A DNA stretch of 64,000 nt from Sphingobacteriales bacterium (GTDB lineage Bacteria > Bacteroidota > Bacteroidia > Chitinophagales > Chitinophagaceae), in contig RXJG01000004.1 in NCBI GenBank assembly GCA_003963365.1, positions 824,162 to 888,161 on the forward strand. The letters are read 5' to 3'. The notes under the pieces were generated by a model. It did no database searches. It was not told the origin of the DNA and worked only from the letters and a program-made list of their open reading frames with translations. Below are positions 36,274 to 45,767 of the stretch, one piece after another (the stretch's first letter is position 1; each line of letters starts with the position of its first letter). The position numbers were made by a program, and so were the translations under genes.

Positions 36274-36435
36274 TTATTTGAAAATGCACCAGATTGCTTT
36301 GAGCCCGTTTTTCCACCTGGTCTTTTTAACTTCATCTCAGGTACGTCCATCATAAGCAATACCCACTTCATAAATGCGGACTTTTTTTATACGGGGTATA
36401 CTGGCAGTTACTTCCGGTTCAAAGCCAAACCCAAC
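36274..36435 (-). pseudogene. Remnant of a family 2 glycosyltransferase C-terminus
   Basis: In one minus-strand frame the DNA reads GFGFEPEVTASIPRIKKVRI, then YEVGIAYDGRT, a TGA stop, then DEVKKTRWKNGLKAIWCIFK and a second stop. This closely follows the C-terminal pattern of DPM1/GT2 glycosyltransferases (FGFEPEVTAK, YEVGISYxGRTYEEGKKIxWKDG). The TGA replaces the expected Tyr, and the N-terminal three quarters of the gene are missing. The remaining spacer (36145-36273 and 36436-36541) shows no other feature. Confidence 0.7.
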
Positions 36436-36541
36436 AGCTAATATCCATACCGCTGAAAGAAATAAATCAATTTGGAAAAAATCAAATTTGCGGGCAGTGG
36501 GGTTCGTTGCAGTAAAGATAAATGATTCAATTAAGTACCAT

Positions 36542-37216
36542 TTATTTTTCCACCACCAGTGAATCGGCCGATACGCCAAGCGATAAAAGTATGCCCGTTA
36601 TATCCTGTACAAATTTTTCAGGACCACATACATAGAAGTAACGGCTGAAATCATGTATAAGGTCAATTAAAAGATTTTTGTCTATCCTTCTTTCCATAAA
36701 CCCTATTACACCTTCTCTTGTAAGTACATTAATAAAATTATTGCCGAGCATTTGCTGTAATTCCTGTGCCAGTATAATATCATCAACTGTTTTATTGGAA
36801 TTGATGAGCAGGTTATCATTAAGATTTCCCATTTTATACAATGTTCTTAAAATGGCGATAAAAGGAGTGATACCGGCACCCCCGGCTATGAATACACCGG
36901 GCCCACGATAGTGTATGGTGCCAAACACATCATGTAAAATTAATTCTGCACCGGCGTTAGTTTTGCCTAACTGTTTGGTAAGACCATCATGGTCATCGTA
37001 AATTTTGATAGTGAATTCTAACATGGGCCATTCAACCAGCGAAGTGAAAGTAAAAGGCCGTAATTCATTTTTCCATGCCGGTACATTGATAGAAACATCT
37101 GTAGCCTGGCCGGGTATATAAGTAAAACCTTTTGGCTTCTCTACTAAAAATCGTTTTACATCATGAGTTAAATAAGTTGCTTCAATGATTTTTACAATAT
37201 GTTCACTCATAGACAA
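36542..37216 (-). CDS. Ferredoxin-NADP reductase-like flavoprotein
   Basis: The 224-residue protein has the FNR-family FAD-binding barrel with LRPFTFTSLVEW-type RPFTFTS. The NAD(P)-binding half has GPGVFIAGGAGITPFIAILR and a C-terminal FYVCGPEKFVQDI. It lacks a ferredoxin or globin domain, so it would pass electrons to a separate partner. Initiation may be at 37216 or at the ATG two codons later. Its stop is close to the glycosyltransferase remnant. Its physiological partner is not evident from the neighbours. Confidence 0.8.
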   Translation of the reverse strand: MSMSEHIVKIIEATYLTHDVKRFLVEKPKGFTYIPGQATDVSINVPAWKNELRPFTFTSLVEWPMLEFTIKIYDDHDGLTKQLGKTNAGAELILHDVFGTIHYRGPGVFIAGGAGITPFIAILRTLYKMGNLNDNLLINSNKTVDDIILAQELQQMLGNNFINVLTREGVIGFMERRIDKNLLIDLIHDFSRYFYVCGPEKFVQDITGILLSLGVSADSLVVEK

Positions 37217-37289
37217 GCATATTTATTCAACTAAAGGTACAATTTACCTGCAGTTAAAATTTTAGTAAAAGAAGAACGGTGTTGGAGTT

Positions 37290-37967
37290 TTAGTCGTCAA
37301 GCAAATCTGGTCTTCTTTGTTTGGTGCGTTCAACAGCTTGCTCATGCCGCCAGTCTTCAATCTTTTTTAAATCGCCACTTAATAAAATATCAGGTACTTT
37401 CCAGTTACGAAATTCTGCCGGTCTTGTATAAACAGGAGGCGCCAATAAATTATCCTGGAAAGAATCAAAAAGGGCAGAGGTCTCATCATTCAGCACACCG
37501 GGTAATAAACGCCCCACTGCATCCACTACAATGGCGGCGGCAATTTCACCGCCACTTAATACAAAATCTCCAATAGAAATTTCTTTGGTGATAAAATGTT
37601 CCCGCACTCTTTCATCAATCCCTTTGTAATGACCGCAGATTAAAATCAGGTTTTTTTTGAGTGAAAGTTGGTTGGCTGTTTTTTGATTGAAACGTTCTCC
37701 ATCGGGAGTTAAGAAAATGATTTCATCATAAGTTCTTTCTTTCTGCAGCGATTCAATCGCATTCACCAATGGCTCACACATCATCACCATTCCTGCCCCG
37801 CCGCCATACTGGTAATCATCCACCTGCCCGTATTCATTCACGGCCCAGTTCCGTAACTGGTGAATATGCACTTCCAGCAAGCCTTTATCTTTAGCTCTTT
37901 TCATAATCGAATGATTGAGCGGACTCTCCAGTAGTTCCGGTAAAACAGTGATGATGTCTATTCGCAT
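37290..37967 (-). CDS. trmD: tRNA (guanine-N1-)-methyltransferase
   Basis: The 225-residue SPOUT enzyme begins [20 protein letters not shown]. It shows the trefoil-knot SAM site in [14 protein letters not shown] and [16 protein letters not shown], with [15 protein letters not shown] earlier. TrmD makes m1G37 in tRNAs reading CNN codons and prevents frameshifting. In many bacteria it lies with rpsP and rimM, but here it stands alone. Confidence 0.95.
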   Translation of the reverse strand: MRIDIITVLPELLESPLNHSIMKRAKDKGLLEVHIHQLRNWAVNEYGQVDDYQYGGGAGMVMMCEPLVNAIESLQKERTYDEIIFLTPDGERFNQKTANQLSLKKNLILICGHYKGIDERVREHFITKEISIGDFVLSGGEIAAAIVVDAVGRLLPGVLNDETSALFDSFQDNLLAPPVYTRPAEFRNWKVPDILLSGDLKKIEDWRHEQAVERTKQRRPDLLDD

Positions 37968-38054
37968 GAGGCAAATTTAATTAACAAAAATTTGAATGCG
38001 GGATATAAAGGTTGGGATTAATATTTGTGTCTATTTACATAAACTATCTCGCCT

Positions 38055-39047
38055 ATGTCATTCAAATTTATCTATTCATTTGTTTCTATTGTTTTACTTA
38101 TCTCCTGTAATAATTATTATACGTATAATGAATTTCAGCACAAGCCTTCCATTACGGATATACCGTTAAAGCAGGTTAAGGATAAGGTGGATTTATATTT
38201 TAATAATGAACGACCGGCACAGCCTTTTTACAAAGTAAAGATTGTGGAAGTAATTGGCCGGCCTTATACCAGTTATAATGAAATGCTGGCTCAGCTAAAA
38301 CAAAATGCGCTGGAAGAGGGGATGGATGGAATTATCTATCTGGATTCCAAACAGGAAACAGGTTATGCTGATGTAAGTGAAACAATTTATTTAAAAGATA
38401 CTTCTACCAGCATCAGCCGGCAGGTTGCCAATCCGTACCAGCGAATGACTGGCATTGGACTTAAGTATATTTCAACTATCAATTACCTGGATTCGATTGT
38501 AAAAAAATCAACGATAAAATTATACGGTAATAATGTGCCTAATGACAGCTTTATCATCAACTTCGACTGGCATGGAAATGTGCTGAATGATTATGTGTCT
38601 GCTGCTTTTCAAAAATATTATCAGCAGGTATTGCCATATGATATTATAAAAGCATACGAGGCATGGGGCAAAGGATGGAGTGTTTCTACTGACCCTGAAA
38701 CAAATAAATTAGTTTCTAAGCGGTTCCAATTAAATAATTTCGACATTATCCATTATCAGTATTATTATACTCCCAACGGGTTAATTGATTATGCAAAAGT
38801 TAAAACAGATATGCCTTCAGTAACCACCAATATGGGGAGTGTGTATTTAAATTTTGACCGAAGAGGATTGTTGAATGAAAAGAAACTGGTGTTGAAAAAG
38901 TCATTAATATGGCGGGAAAAATTTGTGTATGATGAAAAAGACCGTTGTACCAAAATCATCCGTACTGCCGGAAACTCAGATAGGATATTATTAACGATTG
39001 AAAACAAGTTTTTCTCCAATAGTGATTTACCGGTTGCTGAAAAATAA
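38055..39047 (+). CDS. Putative lipoprotein of unknown function
   Basis: The 330-residue protein has a lipoprotein signal (SFVSIVLLISC, lipobox Cys near residue 19). An N-terminal domain of about 110 residues contains YKVKIVEVIGRPYTSYNEM and EGMDGIIYLDSK, the pattern of small periplasmic domains that handle variable cargo. The rest, rich in Tyr and Asn, looks like MORN/YD-type or wax-like strand repeats (for example NFDWHGNVLNDYV, NFDRRGLLNEKK). I do not recognise a named family. It is monocistronic. Confidence 0.65.
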   Translation: MSFKFIYSFVSIVLLISCNNYYTYNEFQHKPSITDIPLKQVKDKVDLYFNNERPAQPFYKVKIVEVIGRPYTSYNEMLAQLKQNALEEGMDGIIYLDSKQETGYADVSETIYLKDTSTSISRQVANPYQRMTGIGLKYISTINYLDSIVKKSTIKLYGNNVPNDSFIINFDWHGNVLNDYVSAAFQKYYQQVLPYDIIKAYEAWGKGWSVSTDPETNKLVSKRFQLNNFDIIHYQYYYTPNGLIDYAKVKTDMPSVTTNMGSVYLNFDRRGLLNEKKLVLKKSLIWREKFVYDEKDRCTKIIRTAGNSDRILLTIENKFFSNSDLPVAEK

Positions 39048-39049
39048 AA

Positions 39050-39069
39050 CGCCCCGCAGATGCGAGGCG
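39050..39069 (+). terminator. Weak hairpin after the lipoprotein gene
   Basis: CGCCCCGC and GCGAGGCG pair with one mismatch around a 4-nt loop, 3 bp after the stop codon. The following sequence (CTTTCAG) is a poor T-run. It may be a weak terminator. Confidence 0.4.
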
Positions 39070-39159
39070 CTTTCAGAAACCAACTATAGAAAGGAGAGAG
39101 GTAAGTCAACTTTATAAACTATTTCTCAAAACAGCTGTTATACTTTAAAACACGGTGCT

Positions 39160-39402
39160 ATGCTTAAAAAACCGGCTTTCGCAGTTTTAATCACTACAAT
39201 CGCTGTTGTGCTGTATAACATCCTTCCGCAGTTAACGGATTCTTTTACACTTGCCGGTTTTATCTTCATCGCTTCACCTTTTTTAATAGGATGGATGGTT
39301 TATACGATCCTGCGGTTTGGAAAATATAATGGTAAAGAACTTAATGATAAGGCGGAATGGGGTTACCAGGATAAACAACATGACGAACTGGGTATGTTTT
39401 AA
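39160..39402 (+). CDS. Small two-helix membrane protein of unknown function
   Basis: The 80-residue protein has hydrophobic segments at about residues 7-24 and 30-50 and a charged tail with GKELNDKAEWGYQDK. An AAAACACGGTG stretch precedes the ATG, without a clear ribosome binding site. The end overlaps the stop of the convergent SafE-like gene by 4 bp. No family is recognised. Confidence 0.6.
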   Translation: MLKKPAFAVLITTIAVVLYNILPQLTDSFTLAGFIFIASPFLIGWMVYTILRFGKYNGKELNDKAEWGYQDKQHDELGMF

Positions 39403-40100
39403 TGGCAACTCATCACCTCTTTTGGTCCACTTTCCATTACCGGGCTGATAAATGGTATTCCCAAATTCATCCCTCTTAATATCAGTAATACCGCCATTGC
39501 TGCAAACAGGAATGGCATTGCTTTTTTAATGGTATTTCTTGCTGATATTTTTAAAAATGAACCAGCATAGGTAAACACCATCATCGCAGGTAAGGTACCT
39601 GCGCCAAACATGGCCATAAACACTACCGCATTACTTACATCACTGGTACTTAATGCACCGGCTACAGCGATATACACCATGGCACAGGGCAGCAAACCAT
39701 TTGCCATACCCAGAAATAAATAATTTGCTTTATTACTCCACAGTTTAAATATCCATTGCTGTACTGGTTGATAAACTTTTTTTATGATGACAGATTGATT
39801 ATTTCTGCGGAATACATAATACTGTATCACTAAAAGAATAACCGCAATGCCCAATACTATAGAGAACTTTTGCTGAAAGCCTGCTAAATATATTTTTCTT
39901 CCCATCAACCCGAATAACAAACCCATGACTGAATAAGTAATGATTCTTCCGGCATTATAACTAAGCAGGGCAAACCATTTTTTTGCAGGCGATAAATTGG
40001 TAACAGGCAATGCCAGTGATAACGGGCCGCACATACCAATACAGTGTGCACTGCTGATGATGCCTAATGACAATCCTGCTATGGTAACGGGCCATATCAT
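39399..40100 (-). CDS. Sulfite exporter TauE/SafE-like protein of the cco operon
   Basis: The 233-residue protein has about six transmembrane helices and the motif SSAHCIGMCGPLSLALP near residues 17-33. That Cys/His/Met signature is typical of the UreH/SafE-like membrane proteins found at the end of Bacteroidota cco operons. Its start overlaps the ccoH stop by 4 bp, so it is probably translationally coupled. I infer a role in metal (copper) supply to the oxidase. TauE-type anion export is the family name, but not demonstrated for this group. Confidence 0.8.
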   Translation of the reverse strand: MIWPVTIAGLSLGIISSAHCIGMCGPLSLALPVTNLSPAKKWFALLSYNAGRIITYSVMGLLFGLMGRKIYLAGFQQKFSIVLGIAVILLVIQYYVFRRNNQSVIIKKVYQPVQQWIFKLWSNKANYLFLGMANGLLPCAMVYIAVAGALSTSDVSNAVVFMAMFGAGTLPAMMVFTYAGSFLKISARNTIKKAMPFLFAAMAVLLILRGMNLGIPFISPVMESGPKEVMSCH

Positions 40101-40534
40101 TTAACACTAAAATCTGTTTCTGTATAATAATGTTCTTTGTCCGCCTTCCAGTCAATTTTTACTTTGTAATCAATTGGGAAGAACATATTTTTTTCAAAGA
40201 ACTGTTTACCGTCTGCATCTGTTTTTAATTCAAACTTGCGGTCTTTATTTTCATCAGCAGCACTGTAAAACCAGATAGTGCCACTGATGGCTTTCCCTTT
40301 TAAGTCTGCAGGTAACTGCACTACAATATTTTTTTCATCTTTTGTAATACTCACTTTGCCGGAAAGTGCATTGGCATTTTTTGTTCCATCAATTACCTGT
40401 TGGTATGCCAACTCATCTTTATAATAATCTTTGGTTACCAGGTCAAACCGGGTGTTTATACTTTTGTAAACGAGGAATGACATGAATCCTCCGAAAATTA
40501 TAAAGGTTACTAATAATTTGTTTCCCCAATTCAT
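40097..40534 (-). CDS. ccoH: FixH/CcoH family protein
   Basis: The 145-residue protein has one N-terminal transmembrane helix (LLVTFIIFGGFMSFLVYKS). Its periplasmic domain contains ITKDEKNIVVQLPADLKG and WKADKEHYYTETDF, as in FixH. CcoH is needed for assembly or stability of cbb3 oxidase. Gene order ccoG-ccoH-safE matches other Bacteroidota. It lies about 100 bp after ccoG, across a heptamer array. Confidence 0.82.
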   Translation of the reverse strand: MNWGNKLLVTFIIFGGFMSFLVYKSINTRFDLVTKDYYKDELAYQQVIDGTKNANALSGKVSITKDEKNIVVQLPADLKGKAISGTIWFYSAADENKDRKFELKTDADGKQFFEKNMFFPIDYKVKIDWKADKEHYYTETDFSVK

Positions 40535-40552
40535 CGTTGTTTGTTTTTGTTT

Positions 40553-40638
40553 CTGGTTGCTAGTTGCTTATTTATGATTATTGATTTTAAAAGGATTTGT
40601 ATTATTAATTATTAATTATTAATTATTCATTATTCATT
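40553..40638. repeat. Heptamer array between ccoG and ccoH
   Basis: A 7-bp period runs through CTGGTTG, CTAGTTG, CTTATTT and later ATTAATT (three copies) and ATTCATT (two copies). The last units cover the ccoG stop codon. It is the longest array of the family in this window and lies inside the cco transcript. Confidence 0.6.
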
Positions 40639-42064
40639 CTCCCACCGGCCCTAAAAAGTTTGTCTTCACTTCATCTATCTTTTTGCCATTATCATACACA
40701 CCTAACATAATTTTTGATTTAGGTTGTTTAATAGCATTCCTTGGTAATATCACAAAAAAGGAACCGGCGGCAACGGCTTCTTCTTTTACATTAACTGCCG
40801 GGCTGTTGCCAATCATTTCTATCCTTCCCGGTAATCCTTCCAGTTGAATTTTTACCGGTATGTTTTTAACCGATTTATTGGCTATTTTAATATTATACAG
40901 GTTACCTATGCTGTCCTTACCCATTTCCTGGTACAACAAGCCACCTGCCCGCATTACGGTAGCTTCAAACTCGGCACGGGTTACTAAAAGTGTGGTAAGA
41001 ATACCCACTAATACTACTAATAAAATGGTATACATTTTCATTCGGGTGGTGTAACGTAAAGGCTCGTGATTAGCGATGCCGTTTTCACTGGCGTATCTAA
41101 TTAAACCTTTGGGTTTGCTGATGCTGGTCATAATCGCATCACAGGCATCAATGCAAGCCGTACAGTTTACGCATTCCAGTTGTGTACCGTTGCGGATATC
41201 AATACCGGTTGGACAAACCTTAACACACTGATGGCAATCAATACAATCGCCAATATTTCTTTCCACCCGTTTATCAAACCTGCCTCTTGGCTCACCACGT
41301 TTATAATCGTAAGCAACGAGCATGGAATTGCGGTCGAGTAATACTCCCTGCAACCTTCCGTAAGGACAAACAACAGTACAGGCCTGTTCACGAAAGAATG
41401 CATATACAGAATAGAATACAAATGAAAAAACAGTAATGGCAGTAAAACCACCCAAATGCTCACTTACAGGTGAAATAATAATATGCCACAAATCTTTTAC
41501 ACCAATGATATAGGCTAAAAAATAATTAGCGATAATGAAGGAGAGCAAAAAGAAAATTCCGTGTTTTACAATACGCTTACGGATTTTGGTTCCGTTCCAT
41601 GGACCATTCTTTAATAATTTTTGTGCTGCCGCATCACCATCAATCAGGTATTCAATTTTGCGAAAAGCCATTTCCATGAAGTTGGTTTGCGGACAAACCC
41701 AGCCACAAAACAAACGGCCAAAGGCTGCGGTAAATAATACTATGAACACTACGAATGTTACCATGCCGATGGCAAACACAAAAAAATCGTGTGGCCAAAA
41801 CACCTGCCCAAATAAAATGAACTTTCCTTTCGGTATGTTGAAAAGAAAGAAGGGTCTTCCTTTTACATAGATGAACGGCAGTACAAGAAAGAGTAAAAAG
41901 AATACCCAGCTCACAATAGTTCGTGCACGGTAATAACGTCCCTTTGGCTGTTGGGCAAAAACCCATTTACGTTTTCCCTTTGCATCCACTGTGGCCACCC
42001 GGTCACGAAACGAGGTCTCGTCTATTTCCTTTTTCACTTTCAATATAGTTTTCGTCGTTTCCAT
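40634..42064 (-). CDS. ccoG: Cytochrome c oxidase accessory protein CcoG
   Basis: The 476-residue protein has several transmembrane helices and two 4Fe-4S-type ferredoxin clusters of cysteines (CIDCHQCVKVCPTG and CVNCTACIDACD). A further CTVVCPYGRLQG lies upstream of them. A C-terminal periplasmic Ig-like domain follows. CcoG is thought to help deliver reduced copper during cbb3 assembly. It starts 9 bp after the ccoP stop. Confidence 0.93.
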   Translation of the reverse strand: METTKTILKVKKEIDETSFRDRVATVDAKGKRKWVFAQQPKGRYYRARTIVSWVFFLLFLVLPFIYVKGRPFFLFNIPKGKFILFGQVFWPHDFFVFAIGMVTFVVFIVLFTAAFGRLFCGWVCPQTNFMEMAFRKIEYLIDGDAAAQKLLKNGPWNGTKIRKRIVKHGIFFLLSFIIANYFLAYIIGVKDLWHIIISPVSEHLGGFTAITVFSFVFYSVYAFFREQACTVVCPYGRLQGVLLDRNSMLVAYDYKRGEPRGRFDKRVERNIGDCIDCHQCVKVCPTGIDIRNGTQLECVNCTACIDACDAIMTSISKPKGLIRYASENGIANHEPLRYTTRMKMYTILLVVLVGILTTLLVTRAEFEATVMRAGGLLYQEMGKDSIGNLYNIKIANKSVKNIPVKIQLEGLPGRIEMIGNSPAVNVKEEAVAAGSFFVILPRNAIKQPKSKIMLGVYDNGKKIDEVKTNFLGPVGE

Positions 42065-42073
42065 TAGTGTTCA

Positions 42074-43240
42074 CTACTTAGCTGCCTTGGTGGAATCAGC
42101 TTTTGCTGCACCCGTTGAATCAGCAGGAGTACTGCCACCATTTTCCACATACAATTCTCCCTGTTTTTCTTTTGCACCCGGGGGATTTGTTCCTCTCAAC
42201 GATTTGATATAGCTGGCCACATCAGCAATTTCAACAGGGCTCAGTTGTTCTTTCCAGCTTTGCATTCCTTTTTCAGGATAACCGTATTTGATTGTTTTAA
42301 ATAAGTCTTTAATGTTTCCTCCATGTATCCAGTAATCATCTGTTAAATTGGGACCAACAATACCTTGTCCCAGTGCACCATGACATACTTTACAGTTACT
42401 CATGAAAACAGTTTTTCCTTTGTCTAATTCAGTCTTATCTGTAACAAGTACCACTGTATTTTCATCCACCCTGTTTTTCTGGTCTTTTAATCTTTCAGCC
42501 AGTTGAGCTTCTGCACTGGCAACAGCTATTTTGTATTCTTCCGCACTGGACGGGGCTGCATGTGATACATGTGCACGGTACAGGTATACCGCAGCAAAAA
42601 TGATGGTGAAATAAAATCCGTATAACCACCAGGGTGGAAGACGGTTGTCTAATTCACGAATGCCATCATAGTTATGACCTAAATCAATATCTGCCTCTTT
42701 CTCAACCGGGCGGAATTTATTGAACTTGTCCCACCAGTTTAATTGAGGTTTAGCAGGTTTGTATTCAACAGCAGCTTCTTCAGTTTTATCTGCCTGGGTA
42801 ACTTTTGCTTTAGCTGCACCCAGTAAAAAACGTAACTGGAATAATAAAAAGAAAATGGCAGCAATTTCCACTACAAGAACAACCATTAAAATATAGTAAG
42901 TGGAACTGGATAAACCGCCAACATTATCACTGACAGCAGCAGTGGTTGCAGGAGCTGAGCCTTGTGCACCTGCAGTGGTGGCGATTAACAATGCCAGTAT
43001 GGTTAATACTGCCCCGGTATTTGATTTTTGACTTTGTTGTTTTTTTAATTCCACTTCGGCAGCCCCATAAACTACTACTGCCAGTAACCCGATAATTAAT
43101 GCCAGTGCAGTAATAATTACTACTAAGGTTAATGCCAGCGGGTTATTAAGTGATGATTCGGGTTTTGGACCCTGGGCCATTGCCGGAACGGAGGATCCCA
43201 GGATAAAGGCAATCATACCTGCCCTGCATATTTTTTTCAT
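42074..43240 (-). CDS. ccoP: cbb3 oxidase subunit III (CcoP), one heme c
   Basis: I use the ATG at 43240, which begins a signal-like helix (MKKICRAGMIAFILGSSVPA). The protein is 388 residues. Further membrane helices lie near residues 33-60, 75-95 and 115-140, with the cbb3 N-terminal domain (PPWWLYGFYFTIIFAAVYLY) around 200. A single heme c site is SNCKVCHGALGQGIVGPNL. CcoP of proteobacteria has two CXXCH motifs. I find only one here, which appears to be a lineage trait rather than damage. The C-terminus is rich in Ala, Lys and Asp. Confidence 0.85.
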   Translation of the reverse strand: MKKICRAGMIAFILGSSVPAMAQGPKPESSLNNPLALTLVVIITALALIIGLLAVVVYGAAEVELKKQQSQKSNTGAVLTILALLIATTAGAQGSAPATTAAVSDNVGGLSSSTYYILMVVLVVEIAAIFFLLFQLRFLLGAAKAKVTQADKTEEAAVEYKPAKPQLNWWDKFNKFRPVEKEADIDLGHNYDGIRELDNRLPPWWLYGFYFTIIFAAVYLYRAHVSHAAPSSAEEYKIAVASAEAQLAERLKDQKNRVDENTVVLVTDKTELDKGKTVFMSNCKVCHGALGQGIVGPNLTDDYWIHGGNIKDLFKTIKYGYPEKGMQSWKEQLSPVEIADVASYIKSLRGTNPPGAKEKQGELYVENGGSTPADSTGAAKADSTKAAK

Positions 43241-43285
43241 GTTGATGGTATTTAAGTATCGGAACATATCAATCAGTTTTATTAG

Positions 43286-43444
43286 TTAGTCAAGCGGTAT
43301 GCGGCTTCTTTCTTCCATATGTTTTTTATCGGCCTTAATAACATAAGTGGCCATCACGAGGAAAAACAAACCGAATATGCAGAAGGAGATAACCGGGTAT
43401 ATGCTTACATCGGTTATTTTTTCTAAGTAGTGAACAAACTTCAT
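43286..43444 (-). CDS. ccoQ: CcoQ-like small subunit
   Basis: This 52-residue protein starts at the ATG at 43444. It has one helix (VSIYPVISFCIFGLFFLVMATYV, split here as residues 13-35) and a charged tail ADKKHMEERSRIPLD. Position between ccoNO and ccoP and the single-helix layout fit CcoQ, a small subunit that stabilises cbb3. It is too short for many gene finders. Confidence 0.75.
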   Translation of the reverse strand: MKFVHYLEKITDVSIYPVISFCIFGLFFLVMATYVIKADKKHMEERSRIPLD

Positions 43445-43473
43445 AGTAGTTTCTTTTAAAAGTTACTTTTCAG

Positions 43474-43522
43474 GTGAATGGTGAATGGTCAATACTGAAT
43501 GAATTGACCATTCATTATTCAC
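43474..43522. repeat. Inverted heptamer array between ccoNO and ccoQ
   Basis: GTGAATG, GTGAATG and GTCAATA are followed by their reverse complements, AATTGAC, CATTCAT and TATTCAC. The two 20-base arms pair at 18 positions, making a strong hairpin in the cco message. Its units are the same as in the array at 16550. Confidence 0.65.
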
Positions 43523-43523
43523 T

Positions 43524-45692
43524 TCATTTAAGTGATGCCTGTACATTTGTTGATTTTCTTTCAGCTTTTATGTCTTTACCGATGCGTTGCAGGTAAGCAA
43601 TCAATGCTACAATTTCTTTCTTTTCGGGATTACCAATACCTTCTATGGTCATCAGTTGTTTTACTTTACTGTCTGTTTTCAAGCCATCAGCAATTGTTTT
43701 GGCTTGTGTGGCCAAATCATTATTGGCTATTTGGTCGTATCCTTTTTCATAAGGCACACCCAACGTTTGCATAGCCCTTATTTTGCCGGGAGTGGTGGAA
43801 ACATCTAAATCATTTTGATATAACCAGGGATATCTTGGCATGATACTTTTATCAGAAGTCTGTCGTGGATCAAACATGTGTAAGAAGTGCCAGCTATCCG
43901 GGTTTTTTCCACCTTCTCTTGCTAAATCAGGTCCGGTACGTTTACTACCCCATTGGAATGGATGGTCATAAACAAATTCACCAGCTTTAGAATATTCACC
44001 ATATCTTTTTACTTCATCACGGAAGGGACGAATCATTTGTGAGTGACAGGTATAACAACCTTCACGGATGTAAATATCACGGCCCTGTAACTCAAGCGGT
44101 GTATAAGGCTTTACAGAAGCAATGGTTGGGATATTTGATTTTACCAGGAAAGTAGGGATCAATTCTATCAACCCACCAATCAATACTACAATTAAACTCA
44201 GCACCAGCATTTGCATCGGTCTTCTTTCAATAACACGATGCCAGTATTCTTTAGCATGGCTCTTTGCTTTTTCCAGCGGAGCTGCTTCTGCCGCTTCGTC
44301 ACCAATAAAGCTTCCCTGCTTAACTGTTTTGTATAAGTTATAAACCATAAAGAAAACTCCCACCAGGTACAATGCACCACCAATACTACGGGTGATATAC
44401 ATCGGGATGATTTGTGTTACCGTTTCCAGGAAAGGATATTGAAGAGAACCTTCTTCAGTAAATTGTTTCCACATTAAACTTTGTGTGAAACCTGCCCAGT
44501 ACATAGGGATGGCATATAACACTATTCCAATAGTTCCCAGCCAAAAATGGTTAGTAGCTAATTTTTTAGAATATAATGGCGTGTTGAACAGTTTTGGAAT
44601 TAAGAAATACAACATACCAAATGCCATAAAACCATTCCATCCTAAACCACCAATATGTACGTGACCAATAATCCAGTCAGTAAAGTGAGCAATAGCATTT
44701 ACATTTTTCAGCGAAAGCATAGGGCCTTCAAAAGTGCTCATACCATAACAAGTAACAGCAACTACAAAGAATTTTAATACGGGGTCTTCTCTCACTTTAT
44801 CCCATGCACCACGTAAGGTGAACAAACCATTCAGCATACCACCCCAGCTTGGAGCAATCAGCATTACGGAGAATACCACACCGAGTGATTGTGCCCAGTC
44901 AGGTAAAGCAGTATATAATAAGTGGTGTGGACCAGCCCAGATATAAATAAATATCAATGCCCAGAAGTGAATGATAGAAAGACGGTATGAATATACAGGC
45001 CGGTTAGCCGCTTTGGGTAAGAAATAATACATTAAACCTAAAATAGGAGTGGTTAAAAAGAATGCTACCGCATTGTGACCATACCACCATTGTACCAATG
45101 CATCCTGTACACCGGCATACCAGCTGTAACTTTTAAATAAATTAACTGGTATTTCAATGGAGTTAACAATATGCAGCATAGCCACTGTAATCCAGGTGGC
45201 GATGTAGAACCAGATGGCTACATAAATGTGTGATTCACGACGCTTAATAATTGTACCAAACATATTGATACCAAAAACCACCCATATAAGTGTAATTAAA
45301 ATATCGATTGGCCATTCTAACTCAGCGTACTCTTTTCCGGTAGTAATGCCAAAAAATAAAGTAGCCGCCGCTAAAACAATAATCGTTTGCCAGCCCCAGA
45401 AATGAATTTTGCTCAGCAGGTCGCTAAACATACGGGCTTTACACAAACGCTGCAGTGAATAGTAAACGCCGGTAAATATACAGTTACCAACGAAAGCAAA
45501 AATTACTGCATTGGTGTGGATGGGACGAAGACGTCCGAAAGTAGTTCCCGGGTAGTTCAATGTGGCGCCGGGAAAATAAAATTCCACAGCTACCCACAAA
45601 CCAGCCAGCATACCTACTACACCCCAGAGGACAGTTGCATAAGCAAATGATCGTACAATCTTGTTGTCGTAATAGAATTTTTCCAGTTGCAT
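43524..45692 (-). CDS. ccoNO: Fused cbb3 oxidase subunits I and II (CcoN-CcoO)
   Basis: Residues 1-470 are CcoN, with about 12 helices and histidine ligands in RLRPIHTNAVIF, WWYGHNAVAFF, WAGPHHLLYT and DWIIGHVHIGG. A linker leads to a membrane anchor and CcoO from about residue 500, with the heme c site CYTCHSQMIRPFRDEVKRYG. The total of 722 residues matches the fused form common in Bacteroidota. The fused subunit reduces O2 to water and receives electrons through its own heme c. It is the catalytic core of the high-affinity terminal oxidase. Confidence 0.94.
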   Translation of the reverse strand: MQLEKFYYDNKIVRSFAYATVLWGVVGMLAGLWVAVEFYFPGATLNYPGTTFGRLRPIHTNAVIFAFVGNCIFTGVYYSLQRLCKARMFSDLLSKIHFWGWQTIIVLAAATLFFGITTGKEYAELEWPIDILITLIWVVFGINMFGTIIKRRESHIYVAIWFYIATWITVAMLHIVNSIEIPVNLFKSYSWYAGVQDALVQWWYGHNAVAFFLTTPILGLMYYFLPKAANRPVYSYRLSIIHFWALIFIYIWAGPHHLLYTALPDWAQSLGVVFSVMLIAPSWGGMLNGLFTLRGAWDKVREDPVLKFFVVAVTCYGMSTFEGPMLSLKNVNAIAHFTDWIIGHVHIGGLGWNGFMAFGMLYFLIPKLFNTPLYSKKLATNHFWLGTIGIVLYAIPMYWAGFTQSLMWKQFTEEGSLQYPFLETVTQIIPMYITRSIGGALYLVGVFFMVYNLYKTVKQGSFIGDEAAEAAPLEKAKSHAKEYWHRVIERRPMQMLVLSLIVVLIGGLIELIPTFLVKSNIPTIASVKPYTPLELQGRDIYIREGCYTCHSQMIRPFRDEVKRYGEYSKAGEFVYDHPFQWGSKRTGPDLAREGGKNPDSWHFLHMFDPRQTSDKSIMPRYPWLYQNDLDVSTTPGKIRAMQTLGVPYEKGYDQIANNDLATQAKTIADGLKTDSKVKQLMTIEGIGNPEKKEIVALIAYLQRIGKDIKAERKSTNVQASLK

Positions 45693-45767
45693 ATTATAGT
45701 TTCGGGTTTTTAGTTTCTGATAATTGGTTGCGGTAAGGGTACCTGTTGCTGTAATTAAAAATCTTAA

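Noticed and set aside
36337-36579. 80-codon ORF on the minus strand before the ferredoxin-reductase-like gene
   Set aside because: It overlaps the reductase gene and its only recognisable part is the glycosyltransferase C-terminus, which continues past the stop. I call it a pseudogene remnant instead.
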